Source: Lunatimonas salinarum (lineage in GTDB: Bacteria > Bacteroidota > Bacteroidia > Cytophagales > Cyclobacteriaceae). Taken from it: 64,000 bases of DNA. Within the stretch, counting starts at the first letter, position 1, and every line of letters starts with the position of its first letter. Below the pieces are notes generated by a model. The model was not told the DNA's origin, made no database searches, and saw nothing but the letters and a program-made list of their open reading frames with translations. The translations under genes and the position numbers were made by a program. The DNA is taken from positions 62,001 to 126,000 of the forward strand of contig NZ_JACVCV010000009.1 in assembly GCF_017811155.1 (NCBI RefSeq), in the 5' to 3' direction. This document shows, one piece after another, positions 41,945 through 48,964 of the stretch.

Positions 41945-43207
41945 TCAGTAAGACAAAGCCTTCTTTTCCAATACATAATCCTTAAAATCGGAGCTAAGGC
42001 CTGGTTCCTGTGGCGTCAGGTACTTACCACCAATTACCTGCGCAGGATATTTAAAATAGCCTTTCAAATGAGGTATGTATTCCAATAAAAGTGCCGGGTG
42101 TCCAAGACCGATATGATTAAACAGTACCAAATGCTGGTGTATCTGTCCCATATCACCCACATGGGGGACTACCGGAATGCCATATTTTCGAGAAAGTAGG
42201 CTTATTAGCAGAAACTCCGAAATACCTCCTACCCGTACGGCATCCACCTGATTGAAGGACATGCAACCGGACTGAATAAAATTCTTGAACAATACTTTAT
42301 TCGGTACATGTTCTCCCAAGGCAATGGGAATCGAAATCTCTTTGGAGAGGGTAACATGTGCCTGAATATCATCTGGATGGGTAGGTTCCTCGATCCAATA
42401 AGGGTTAATATCCTGAAGCTGCTGACAAATCGCTATTGCTTTGGGAAGTGACCATTGCTGATTGGCATCCAACATGATCGTCGCATCGGGCCCCGCTGCA
42501 TGGCGTACCAGCTCAGCCCTACGGATATCCCGGTCGGGATTCGATGAACCAACTTTCAATTTTATGGCACCAAAACCTTGGTCAATCGAGCGCCGGATGT
42601 TGTCAGCGACTTGCTCGTCAGTGTAGTTAAACCAGCCGATGGACGTATCGTATCCCGGGTAGCCCTGCTTCAGAATTCCCATACGGTCAGCCCGTCCTTG
42701 CGCTTCGTCCTTTAACAGGGAAATTGCCTCTTGTCGGGGCAAAATATCTTCGAAGTAGGAAAAGTCCAGCGTATCGGCGAGCGCTTCTGGAGAGAGCTCA
42801 ATCAACAATTTCCATAAGGGTTGGCTTCTTGATTTTGCCCAAAGATCAAAACAGGCGTTGACCACCGAGGCAAGGGCAAGGTGAACGACTCCCTTATGCG
42901 GCCCTAACCACCTGAGGTTGGGATCATCGGCCATTTTTTTGTAGGTGACTCCAAATTCAGCCATGAGTTCATTTATCTCCCTACCAACCACATGCCGTAC
43001 CAAATAGTCGATGGCACCACATACCAGCTTGTTGCCGGCGCCTAAGGTCAGTGCCATGCCAACGCCTTCTACATGAACGTCGGTATCCAATCTACACAGT
43101 GCGTAGGCATAGATCGGTGTAGAATGGACGGCGTCAGAGCCGGCTCCGTTTTCCAATTCAAACTGGACATCCTGGGACCGTCCCGATTTGATAACAATTG
43201 ATTTCAT
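41945..43207 (-). CDS. fucD: L-fuconate dehydratase (enolase superfamily, FucD/ENOSF1-type)
   Basis: The 420-residue protein matches the FucD subgroup of the mandelate racemase family: RWLGPHKGVVHLALASVVNACFDLWAK, the QGYPGYDTSIGWFNYTDEQ loop, the base lysine in IKLKVG, metal ligands in LDANQQW, WIEEPTHPDD and GEH, and VVPHVGDMGQIHQHL with the second base. The family removes water from L-fuconate to give 2-keto-3-deoxy-L-fuconate in the non-phosphorylating L-fucose pathway. It is the last gene of the symporter operon and directly explains the fucosidases of the neighbouring operon. Confidence 0.85.
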   Translation of the reverse strand: MKSIVIKSGRSQDVQFELENGAGSDAVHSTPIYAYALCRLDTDVHVEGVGMALTLGAGNKLVCGAIDYLVRHVVGREINELMAEFGVTYKKMADDPNLRWLGPHKGVVHLALASVVNACFDLWAKSRSQPLWKLLIELSPEALADTLDFSYFEDILPRQEAISLLKDEAQGRADRMGILKQGYPGYDTSIGWFNYTDEQVADNIRRSIDQGFGAIKLKVGSSNPDRDIRRAELVRHAAGPDATIMLDANQQWSLPKAIAICQQLQDINPYWIEEPTHPDDIQAHVTLSKEISIPIALGEHVPNKVLFKNFIQSGCMSFNQVDAVRVGGISEFLLISLLSRKYGIPVVPHVGDMGQIHQHLVLFNHIGLGHPALLLEYIPHLKGYFKYPAQVIGGKYLTPQEPGLSSDFKDYVLEKKALSY

Positions 43208-43278
43208 ATTTGGCTAATTATTTTTCAAGATTGCAGCAGCCTAATCGTCAATCGTACAATTAGTCTGCATGCAATGGT

Positions 43279-44361
43279 TTATCTCCTACTATGTTTCTCC
43301 AGGGGGACAGCCCCTAACTCATTTGATTCATACAGTCTTTCGACCAACTTCATGGTTTGATATGCATCCTCTACGCCATTCGGAAATGCGGAGTTGGAGT
43401 TTTGAAGGTGGAATTGCAATGATGCCATGGGGCCTATAAATGCATGGGGGAACCAATCACCGATCAAGGGAACTTCCTGCCAGCCCATTTCCGCTTCCTT
43501 CCTAGTATAGTATTTAAACTTGGAAGGCCTGCCCTTCGGGTAATCAAAGGAAGTCCCAATTTGTATTTTTATCGCACCTTCTGTTCCTTCAATCTTTAAG
43601 TAAGATTGCTGGTGATCGGGTCCATAATCGTGCCCGTGATTGGTCATAATCCGTGCCTGCCGGTAGGCACCATAGTCAAGGACGATGGTACTTCTTGTAG
43701 GGGCCAATTGCGCATGGTTTGGGTGTTTGATGGTGGATGCAAAAACACGTTTCGGTTCACCCCAAAAAGCCCTGACAGTATCTAGGTAATGGATACTATG
43801 GTACAAAATTTCCAACCTAGGTTTGGTTTTCAGAAATTCCCACAGCTCCCACGGCGTGTGTACGCAGATGTTAAACTCTACATCGAACGTTTCTCCGATC
43901 AGGCCCCTTTCCATCACATCCATGGCGGCTAATATATAGGGAGCATGGCGAAGCTGAAAATTGACCGCAGCTACCAAGGACTTTTGCCGGCAAAGCTGAC
44001 GGATTTGCTCGGCTTCCTGTAAGGTTTCCCCCATGGGTTTTTGTAGTAACACAGCCGATCCATCCGGCAATTGCTTTAAAATACCCAAAATCTGATCGGC
44101 AGGCACTGCCACATCAAAGACTGCCCCGACATCCTTGGCTTTCTGAACCAACTGATCCAGCGAATCGAATGCGCACTGCGGCATTCCAACGGATTGCGCC
44201 AGCGATTTAGCCTTCTCGGGCATCAAGTCATACAGCCCCACGACGGGGAATTGAGCCAACGCATACGCCGGTAAGTGGGCATCGCGCACAATTCCACCTG
44301 CTCCTATAACAACAATAGGAAGCGGGTTTTCCGGGATTTCTGGGGCTTGATTAAAATGCAT
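43279..44361 (-). CDS. Gfo/Idh/MocA family sugar oxidoreductase
   Basis: The 360-residue cytoplasmic protein has the Rossmann NAD(P) site VVIGAGGIVRDAHLPAYA, the Gfo/Idh/MocA QKPMGETLQEAEQI active-site block with the conserved EKP-type lysine (here QKP) and a C-terminal alpha/beta substrate domain. It probably oxidises a monosaccharide derived from the glycan. Its position between the symporter and fuconate dehydratase makes it a candidate L-fucose (or related) dehydrogenase, but this is inference. The replacement of the usual E of EKP by Q is seen in several subfamilies. Confidence 0.85.
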   Translation of the reverse strand: MHFNQAPEIPENPLPIVVIGAGGIVRDAHLPAYALAQFPVVGLYDLMPEKAKSLAQSVGMPQCAFDSLDQLVQKAKDVGAVFDVAVPADQILGILKQLPDGSAVLLQKPMGETLQEAEQIRQLCRQKSLVAAVNFQLRHAPYILAAMDVMERGLIGETFDVEFNICVHTPWELWEFLKTKPRLEILYHSIHYLDTVRAFWGEPKRVFASTIKHPNHAQLAPTRSTIVLDYGAYRQARIMTNHGHDYGPDHQQSYLKIEGTEGAIKIQIGTSFDYPKGRPSKFKYYTRKEAEMGWQEVPLIGDWFPHAFIGPMASLQFHLQNSNSAFPNGVEDAYQTMKLVERLYESNELGAVPLEKHSRR

Positions 44362-44408
44362 ATATCCGAATAAATGAACGGTTTAGGTGCGTTATAATAC
44401 CTTCTGTT

Positions 44409-46007
44409 TTAATAAAATACCCAATACAAGGCCAACATGATCGCTAGTAAGATCACACTCAGCAAATTCACCAGCCTGGAAGGGCTTTGCACCTTCACAA
44501 AGAAGGTAGGGGATACGTCCTGCACGTTTTTGTCAAAATAGGAAACAGAGACATAAAGTACGGCAGAAAAGACAAAGAAAAGGTAAGTTTGTTTTAGCCA
44601 GTTAATGTGTAATCCATCCGGCCTGGAAACATAGTTCAACCCTCCATTTATAGGGACGTACTTCTCGATCACAAATACACCTGCAGCAAATAAACTTCCA
44701 ATCAAAAGCGTGTAAAACGCCGCATTTGCAGTACCCCGGGGCGATACCACTCCGAACAGAAAAACAGCCACGATGGAAGGGGCAAATATGGAAAACATTT
44801 GATTGATCAATTCGAATAGGGTTCCCAAGTTTCCCAAAAACGGGGACCACATCACGGCGGCAACCAAGACTATCAGTCCGGTAAACCTTCCTATGTATAC
44901 TTTCTTCCTATCGGTAAGATGGGGCTTCAGCCTATCAAAGACATCGTAAACAATCAACGTGGAACAGCTATTAATAGCCGCTGCCACGCTGCTCATGACC
45001 GCAGCAAGCAGGGCCGCAACCATTAGACCTTTCAAGCCTACCGGCATTAGGTTGCTGATCATTAAGGGCAACACATTTTGGGTTTCATTTCCAATCTGCT
45101 CCCTGAATAAGGCAAAGGCCAAAATCCCGGGAACTACCATGAAAAAAACGGGAAGGATTTTCAGAAAGCCGGCAAATAAAGCGCCGAGCTTGGCCTGCTT
45201 TTCAGAACGGGCACCTAAGACCCGCTGTACAATTGTTTGGTCCGTACACCAATACCAAAGGCCCAAAATCAAGTACCCGAACAACATGTCACTAAATGTG
45301 AATCCGGTTTTGGCAGCATCGAAACTAACTATTTTCAACCGGTCGGGATCTACGACCGCTTTAAGCTCCTCGTAAGAAGTAATTCCCATCTCCGGCAAGC
45401 GAAGGATGGCAAGTACTGTAATGGTAATCGATCCAGCGATTAATATGATTGTCTGAACCGTTTCTGTGATGACCACGGAGGTCAGTCCACCAACTATGGT
45501 ATAGATTCCGGTGGCAAGGGCAATTAGAACTATGGATACTGGCACGCTAAGTCCAAAAACATTTTCAAAAACCACCGCGCCTGCGTATAAACTCACGCCA
45601 ATGTGCATGAATAGTGCTGCGAGTATACTGAAAATAGCCAACAACACCCTCGATCGCGCGTCATAGCGTAATTCCAAAAACTGTGGGAGCGTAGTAATTT
45701 TGGTTCTCAAGTAAAAAGGCACAAAAACAAAGGCTAGGAGCAGGAGTTCAATTACCGAAAACCATTCGAAATTTCCCCAAACGATCCCATCGGTAAATCC
45801 TGATTCAGCCAATCCAACCAAATGGACGGTGGAAATATTAGAAGCAAAAAGAGATGCACCAATTACCGCCCAGGACAAGGATTTTCCAGCCAAAAAATAG
45901 CCGTGACTGGTCGCCGTTCCTTTGCGGACAGAAATCAATCCTATGGCGACTATACCAATAAGATAGCCTATGACGACGAGCAGGTCTATAAGTCCAATTG
46001 AATTCAT
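44409..46007 (-). CDS. Sodium:solute symporter (SSS family, SglT-like sugar transporter)
   Basis: The 532-residue inner-membrane protein has about 14 hydrophobic spans. It shows SSS-family marks: YFLAGKSLSWAVIGASLFASNIST near the start, GGLTSVVITETVQTIILI, QTIVQRVLGARSEKQAK and MSSVAAAINSCSTLIVYDVF. It would use the sodium gradient to bring a monosaccharide, likely L-fucose, into the cytoplasm. It is the first gene of the catabolic operon and has the TAGGTC palindrome about 170 bp upstream. Confidence 0.92.
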   Translation of the reverse strand: MNSIGLIDLLVVIGYLIGIVAIGLISVRKGTATSHGYFLAGKSLSWAVIGASLFASNISTVHLVGLAESGFTDGIVWGNFEWFSVIELLLLAFVFVPFYLRTKITTLPQFLELRYDARSRVLLAIFSILAALFMHIGVSLYAGAVVFENVFGLSVPVSIVLIALATGIYTIVGGLTSVVITETVQTIILIAGSITITVLAILRLPEMGITSYEELKAVVDPDRLKIVSFDAAKTGFTFSDMLFGYLILGLWYWCTDQTIVQRVLGARSEKQAKLGALFAGFLKILPVFFMVVPGILAFALFREQIGNETQNVLPLMISNLMPVGLKGLMVAALLAAVMSSVAAAINSCSTLIVYDVFDRLKPHLTDRKKVYIGRFTGLIVLVAAVMWSPFLGNLGTLFELINQMFSIFAPSIVAVFLFGVVSPRGTANAAFYTLLIGSLFAAGVFVIEKYVPINGGLNYVSRPDGLHINWLKQTYLFFVFSAVLYVSVSYFDKNVQDVSPTFFVKVQSPSRLVNLLSVILLAIMLALYWVFY

Positions 46008-46172
46008 GTCAAACTTGTTGTTCGATTTTTTGCATTTGCATTGCCTTGCATAGCATTGGAGAGGAAGCTTGTATAGAAAAGGAGTTTATATTTCTAAAAA
46101 ACCATTCTGTCCAACCATCTGTAATATGCACCTCGGTACATATCGCCAAACCAACTCCCCAAAAATAGAACA

Positions 46173-46192
46173 AATAGGTCAAAAGACCTAAT
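46173..46192. promoter_or_regulatory. Palindromic operator upstream of the symporter operon
   Basis: AATAGGTCAAAAGACCTAAT has half-sites TAGGTC (46175-46180) and GACCTA (46185-46190) with a 4-base spacer, differing from the susC-side copy only in one base of the spacer. Both lie 165-185 bp from their gene starts, in leaders otherwise unrelated. This ties the two operons into one regulon. Confidence 0.75.
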
Positions 46193-46400
46193 CTTTAATA
46201 ATTGCCGTAAAAATCGGGTAGGCTAGCAGCCCCAAGCTTCCTTGAGGGCTATGACACGTTGTGGTGGTTTTCACCCCACGGAGGCAATCTCTAAGCACCT
46301 TAGGGGGGGCTAGTCCCGCCATTTTCAAATGGTGTTTACAATGATAATAGTTGCCGGTAAAGCATTTCCGGCCAGGTCTTTTTCACGCAAAGACGCAAAG
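46193..46400. other. Gene-free intergenic DNA with a hairpin
   Basis: No gene is seen. AGCCCCAAG-CTTC-CTTGAGGGCT (46228-46250) forms a compact hairpin with one bulged base; it is followed by C- and G-rich runs. The last part (46381-46400) has a short cgcaaag motif that leads into the direct repeat. It could be a small structured RNA or an old element end; nothing more can be supported. Confidence 0.3.
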
Positions 46401-46575
46401 GCGCCAAGACGCAAAGAAAATAGGGGTGAATTCGTCTCCCTCATTACGAGACCCAATCAAAAATAGCTTTAGCAAAGGCTTCTAATCACGGCAGGGGAGT
46501 TAGCCCTGATAGCTTAATAGAAAATACCAGGTCGAGTGCAATCTCAAAGGGGCAGAGCCCTGAAATCTTCAAACG
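46401..46575. repeat. Direct repeat A, copy 1
   Basis: These 175 bases match 47960-48134 at a constant offset of 1559 bp with scattered mismatches and no net indel. The repeat starts gcgccaagacgcaaagaaa and contains a short palindromic tract (caggg...ccctg). In this copy it is joined directly to a stranded type IX sorting-tail fragment. Confidence 0.85.
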
Positions 46576-46579
46576 AGGT

Positions 46580-46636
46580 GTCGTCCACCTCGAGCACCGC
46601 AACGGCACCGTGGTCCGGCAGCTTAGGGTTGACTAG
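46580..46636 (+). pseudogene. Stranded C-terminal end of a type IX secretion cargo gene
   Basis: The frame reads VVHLEHRNGTVVRQLRVD then TAG. Its 46581-46629 stretch matches the 3' end of the S8 protease gene (51361-51409) with one mismatch in 49 bases. It encodes only the last strands of a type A sorting domain, with no upstream gene, and is directly followed by a good terminator. It is the leftover 3' end of a former gene. Confidence 0.8.
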
Positions 46637-46650
46637 ATACCGAATAGGAA

Positions 46651-46681
46651 AAATCTCCCCAGACTATGGTTGGGGAGATTT
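46651..46681 (+). terminator. Terminator of the vanished cargo gene
   Basis: A perfect ten-pair stem AAATCTCCCC (46651-46660) / GGGGAGATTT (46672-46681) with an 11-base loop is followed by AATTGTTT. It lies 15 bp after the stop of the stranded sorting-tail fragment, which is where a functional gene's terminator would be. From here to 46883 (about 200 bp) I see no gene or motif. Confidence 0.78.
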
Positions 46682-46883
46682 AATTGTTTAAGGGAGACTA
46701 TAGTTGACCTTATAGCCACTTTTTATAACTAGAATCGAATTCATGCGACACCAAGATAAAGATTCCATTCTTTCGGAATAATATTTGGGAATTGAAGGTA
46801 ATAATTTATTGATTAAAGCCACTAGCCGAAGCATTCAATACACCCTATTGTCAATTTGGATCTAACGAAGAATTATAGTCATT

Positions 46884-47203
46884 TTATTCTTGCTCTCCGT
46901 CTTTGTGAGGTTCTTGGCTAGTGTGAATCACATTTAAAATCGCTATATGATCCTCTTGAACCTGAAAAATTATGCGATAACTCCATCTAAAAAATCTCCT
47001 AATGTTGCCAGGATTGTTCAGGTAAAATTCATCCAACTGGTATTTGTCAGGGCCTAGGGCCAAATCCTTGGTAGATCGTATGATTTCTCGTCTTACATTA
47101 TCGGCGGCACTTTTAGAGTCTAATTTTATCCAATCATAATGATTAGCTCAATCTTAGCTTTATCAGACCAATTAACCTTTTTATATTTATTTAATTTTAC
47201 CAA
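46884..47203 (-). pseudogene. Frameshifted RelE/ParE-type toxin
   Basis: On the minus strand the start TTG (47203) overlaps the antitoxin stop, reading VKLNKYKKVNWSDKAKIEL, then the frame breaks near 47139-47146. The other frame continues DWIKLDSKSAADNVRRE, LALGPDKYQLDEFYLNNPGNIRRFF, RWSYRIIFQV and HTSQEPHKD to a stop at 46884. This is the RelE/ParE fold pattern. The span is 320 bp, one short of 107 codons, so a single-base deletion explains it. The toxin is therefore probably inactive, while the antitoxin is intact. Confidence 0.8.
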
Positions 47204-47421
47204 GTCTCTGATTCTTTCTCAACCTCATCTACTGAAGAAAACTTCCCCGCTTTAATTTGCTGGATGGCTTCGTCAATGGAGTTTATATAGTCCCTTAAAT
47301 CCATCGGAGAGTATTTTGACTTTGTGTCCTTTAACAACGCATACAAGGCCTCAAGTTTATCTTGGTCATCGATTGATTCAATGGTTTGATGTAGCCTTAA
47401 CTTTAATTCTGATATGCTCAT
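47197..47421 (-). CDS. Antitoxin of a RelE/ParE-type toxin-antitoxin pair
   Basis: The 74-residue protein (MSISELKLRLHQTIESIDDQDKLEALYALL...) is a small, acidic, helical antitoxin of the type paired with RelE/ParE toxins in Bacteroidota; its C-terminal half (DEAIQQIKAGKFSSVDEVEKE) is typical of the part that wraps around the toxin. The TTG toxin start lies within its stop region. It may be retained for its repression activity or to neutralise a related toxin elsewhere. Confidence 0.72.
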   Translation of the reverse strand: MSISELKLRLHQTIESIDDQDKLEALYALLKDTKSKYSPMDLRDYINSIDEAIQQIKAGKFSSVDEVEKESETW

Positions 47422-47532
47422 TCCTTTTTTTTAAGGTAAATATAATAAGATTTTTTCAATGTGCCAGTAGGCACGACCGATTTAAAAACCGCCGGTTTCA
47501 ACCGACGGATGTAGGAGGTAAACTTCCCCAAA

Positions 47533-47583
47533 TCCCGTGGGGACGACCGATATAACCTTGGTGAGTATCGGCCGTCCCGATGG
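47533..47583. repeat. REP-like palindromic hairpin
   Basis: GGGACGACCGATA (47540-47552) pairs with TATCGGCCGTCCC (47566-47578), with one mismatch and a 13-base loop; TCCC/GGGA extend it beyond a small internal loop. Such GGGACG-type palindromes are scattered in Bacteroidota intergenic DNA. No transposase is nearby. The rest of 47422-47893 shows no gene; small frames here have no homology-like pattern. Confidence 0.6.
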
Positions 47584-47893
47584 GACTTTCACCATTCATT
47601 CCGAACCTAATCCATGGGTTGAAACTCATGGTTACTATGTCGGCCCCTGCTATGCAGCTTTTTATTAAACCGGAAAGCCATTTTTCGAAACACGATACAT
47701 AAGAGAAAGATGATAGTGAGCCTGCCTGAGGCAGACTGGTATGACTGAGGCCGTCGGGATGGAGTGAGGAAAATGCCAGATTGTGAGATGATTGTTGAGC
47801 ATGCGCCAACACTATCTGATCTAGGCGCACCACGATTATGATAAAATCAACAAACACATTAGTAAATTATAAATTCAGTACCGCCTGGTAACA

Positions 47894-47960
47894 AAGACAC
47901 CTCTATCCGCTCGCTGCGCTTTCATCTCGATCTCTCCGATAAAAAAGGTTCACGCAGAGG
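47894..47960. repeat. Direct repeat B, copy 1
   Basis: These 67 bases (starting aagacacctctatccgc and ending cacgcagagg) match 51485-51551 almost exactly, at an offset of 3591 bp. The copy runs straight into repeat A copy 2. It lies upstream of the AT-rich cargo genes, and its partner lies just after the protease gene, so the pair brackets the cargo module. Confidence 0.85.
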
Positions 47961-48134
47961 CGCCAAGACGCAAAGAAAATAGGGGTGAATTCTTCTCCCT
48001 CATTACGAGACCCAATCAAAAATACCTGTAGGAAAGTCTTCTAATCACGCCAGGGGCGTTAGCCCTGAGATCTTATTAGAAAATACCAGGTCGAGTGCAA
48101 ACTCAAAGGGGCAGAGCCCTGACATCTTCATACG
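47960..48134. repeat. Direct repeat A, copy 2
   Basis: The second copy of the 175-bp repeat is 1559 bp from copy 1. Here it is followed not by the sorting-tail fragment but by unrelated AT-rich sequence. The differing right-hand junctions point to recombination or deletion at the repeat edge. Confidence 0.85.
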
Positions 48135-48496
48135 GTGTCCTCTAAGATAATCCAGGATATCGCTGCCCCACCATTGCCTTCGTTGCGGGAAATAATTCCC
48201 CTGGAATTCCTACCCTTTTCGTATTTGATAAATGGCCGCATTCGGGCGGCATAATTGAAATTAGCCTTTGGCAACTGCACTTGGACTTTGTATGTCATTT
48301 GCCGGTTTAGATTTTCCAATACCAAACTTTTTTCCTTCACCTTGTAGCATTTTGCTGATCAATTACGTCTTGAAAAAAAATCGTAATTAATTTGTATAAT
48401 TAAAGCATAAACTTTAATTTAGTTGATCTAAAAACTATATTAAGTTAACGTAATTTTTATTAATTGTAAAGAGTGTTTTATTTAAATGGTATACCT
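48135..48496. other. Gene-poor leader of the AT-rich cargo genes
   Basis: The last 140 bases are very AT-rich and probably hold the promoter of the lipoprotein-protease pair, though no clear TAnnTTTG element was found. A 70-codon GTG-started frame on the minus strand (48128-48340) has no recognisable features and is not called. Confidence 0.35.
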
Positions 48497-48964
48497 ATGA
48501 AGCGTATTGAGAACTTTAATTTCAAATGGATTTTTTTAGTGGGAATTGTTATTCTATTTAATTCATGTACTGAAACGGAAGAGGAGCCCATTAAAACGGA
48601 AATACCTGTCGATACATATTGGATGTACTCAAGTAGCTGTTTGATGGATTTTGAAGAGAATTTCTTAAATCAGCAATCCATTCGTATCGCAGACAGGGAA
48701 GGCTTGGAAGTCATCAATTCCTGCTCTGACGAATTTCCGGAAATAGATTTTGATAATTTTTTCCTTTTAGTTACTAGGATTGAATCTACGCAATTTCCGG
48801 TGTTTAGAGGTCAAGGGTTATTTTTAAAAAATGATATTGAACTCGTGTATGAAATAAGTGTAAATATTTCAGATTTTCAAACTGTAGGTATTATTTATTG
48901 CTTTGGAGTCATTCCCAACGATTTTTCTCAAAATGAAATTAAAGTCCAAGTTTATGAAAATTAA
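48497..48964 (+). CDS. Small AT-rich lipoprotein, partner of the S8 protease
   Basis: The start at 48497 (MKRIENFNFKWIFLVGIVILFNSC) gives a lipobox (FNSC); the frame opens at 48473. The mature part of about 130 residues (DTYWMYSSSCLMDFEENF..., ending IKVQVYEN) has paired cysteines and mixed beta content but no recognised family; a vague likeness to PrcB-type protease-complex proteins is too weak to assert. Its last 11 bases overlap the protease gene start, so the two are coupled. A chaperone, inhibitor or surface partner of the protease is possible. Its base composition is clearly lower in GC than most of the window. Confidence 0.65.
   Translation: MKRIENFNFKWIFLVGIVILFNSCTETEEEPIKTEIPVDTYWMYSSSCLMDFEENFLNQQSIRIADREGLEVINSCSDEFPEIDFDNFFLLVTRIESTQFPVFRGQGLFLKNDIELVYEISVNISDFQTVGIIYCFGVIPNDFSQNEIKVQVYEN

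Noticed and set aside
46381-46430. Short repeated cgcaaag units that look like a CRISPR array
   Set aside because: The units are only a few bases apart, there are no uniform spacers, and no cas gene is nearby. They belong to the start of direct repeat A.
47498-47857. A 119-codon minus-strand frame over the REP-like hairpin
   Set aside because: It is rich in low-complexity, hairpin-derived sequence and has no protein-family pattern.
48128-48340. A 70-codon GTG-started frame on the minus strand
   Set aside because: No recognisable domain, it overlaps repeat A by 7 bases, and it begins with GTG. It could be a real small gene, but the sequence alone does not support it.
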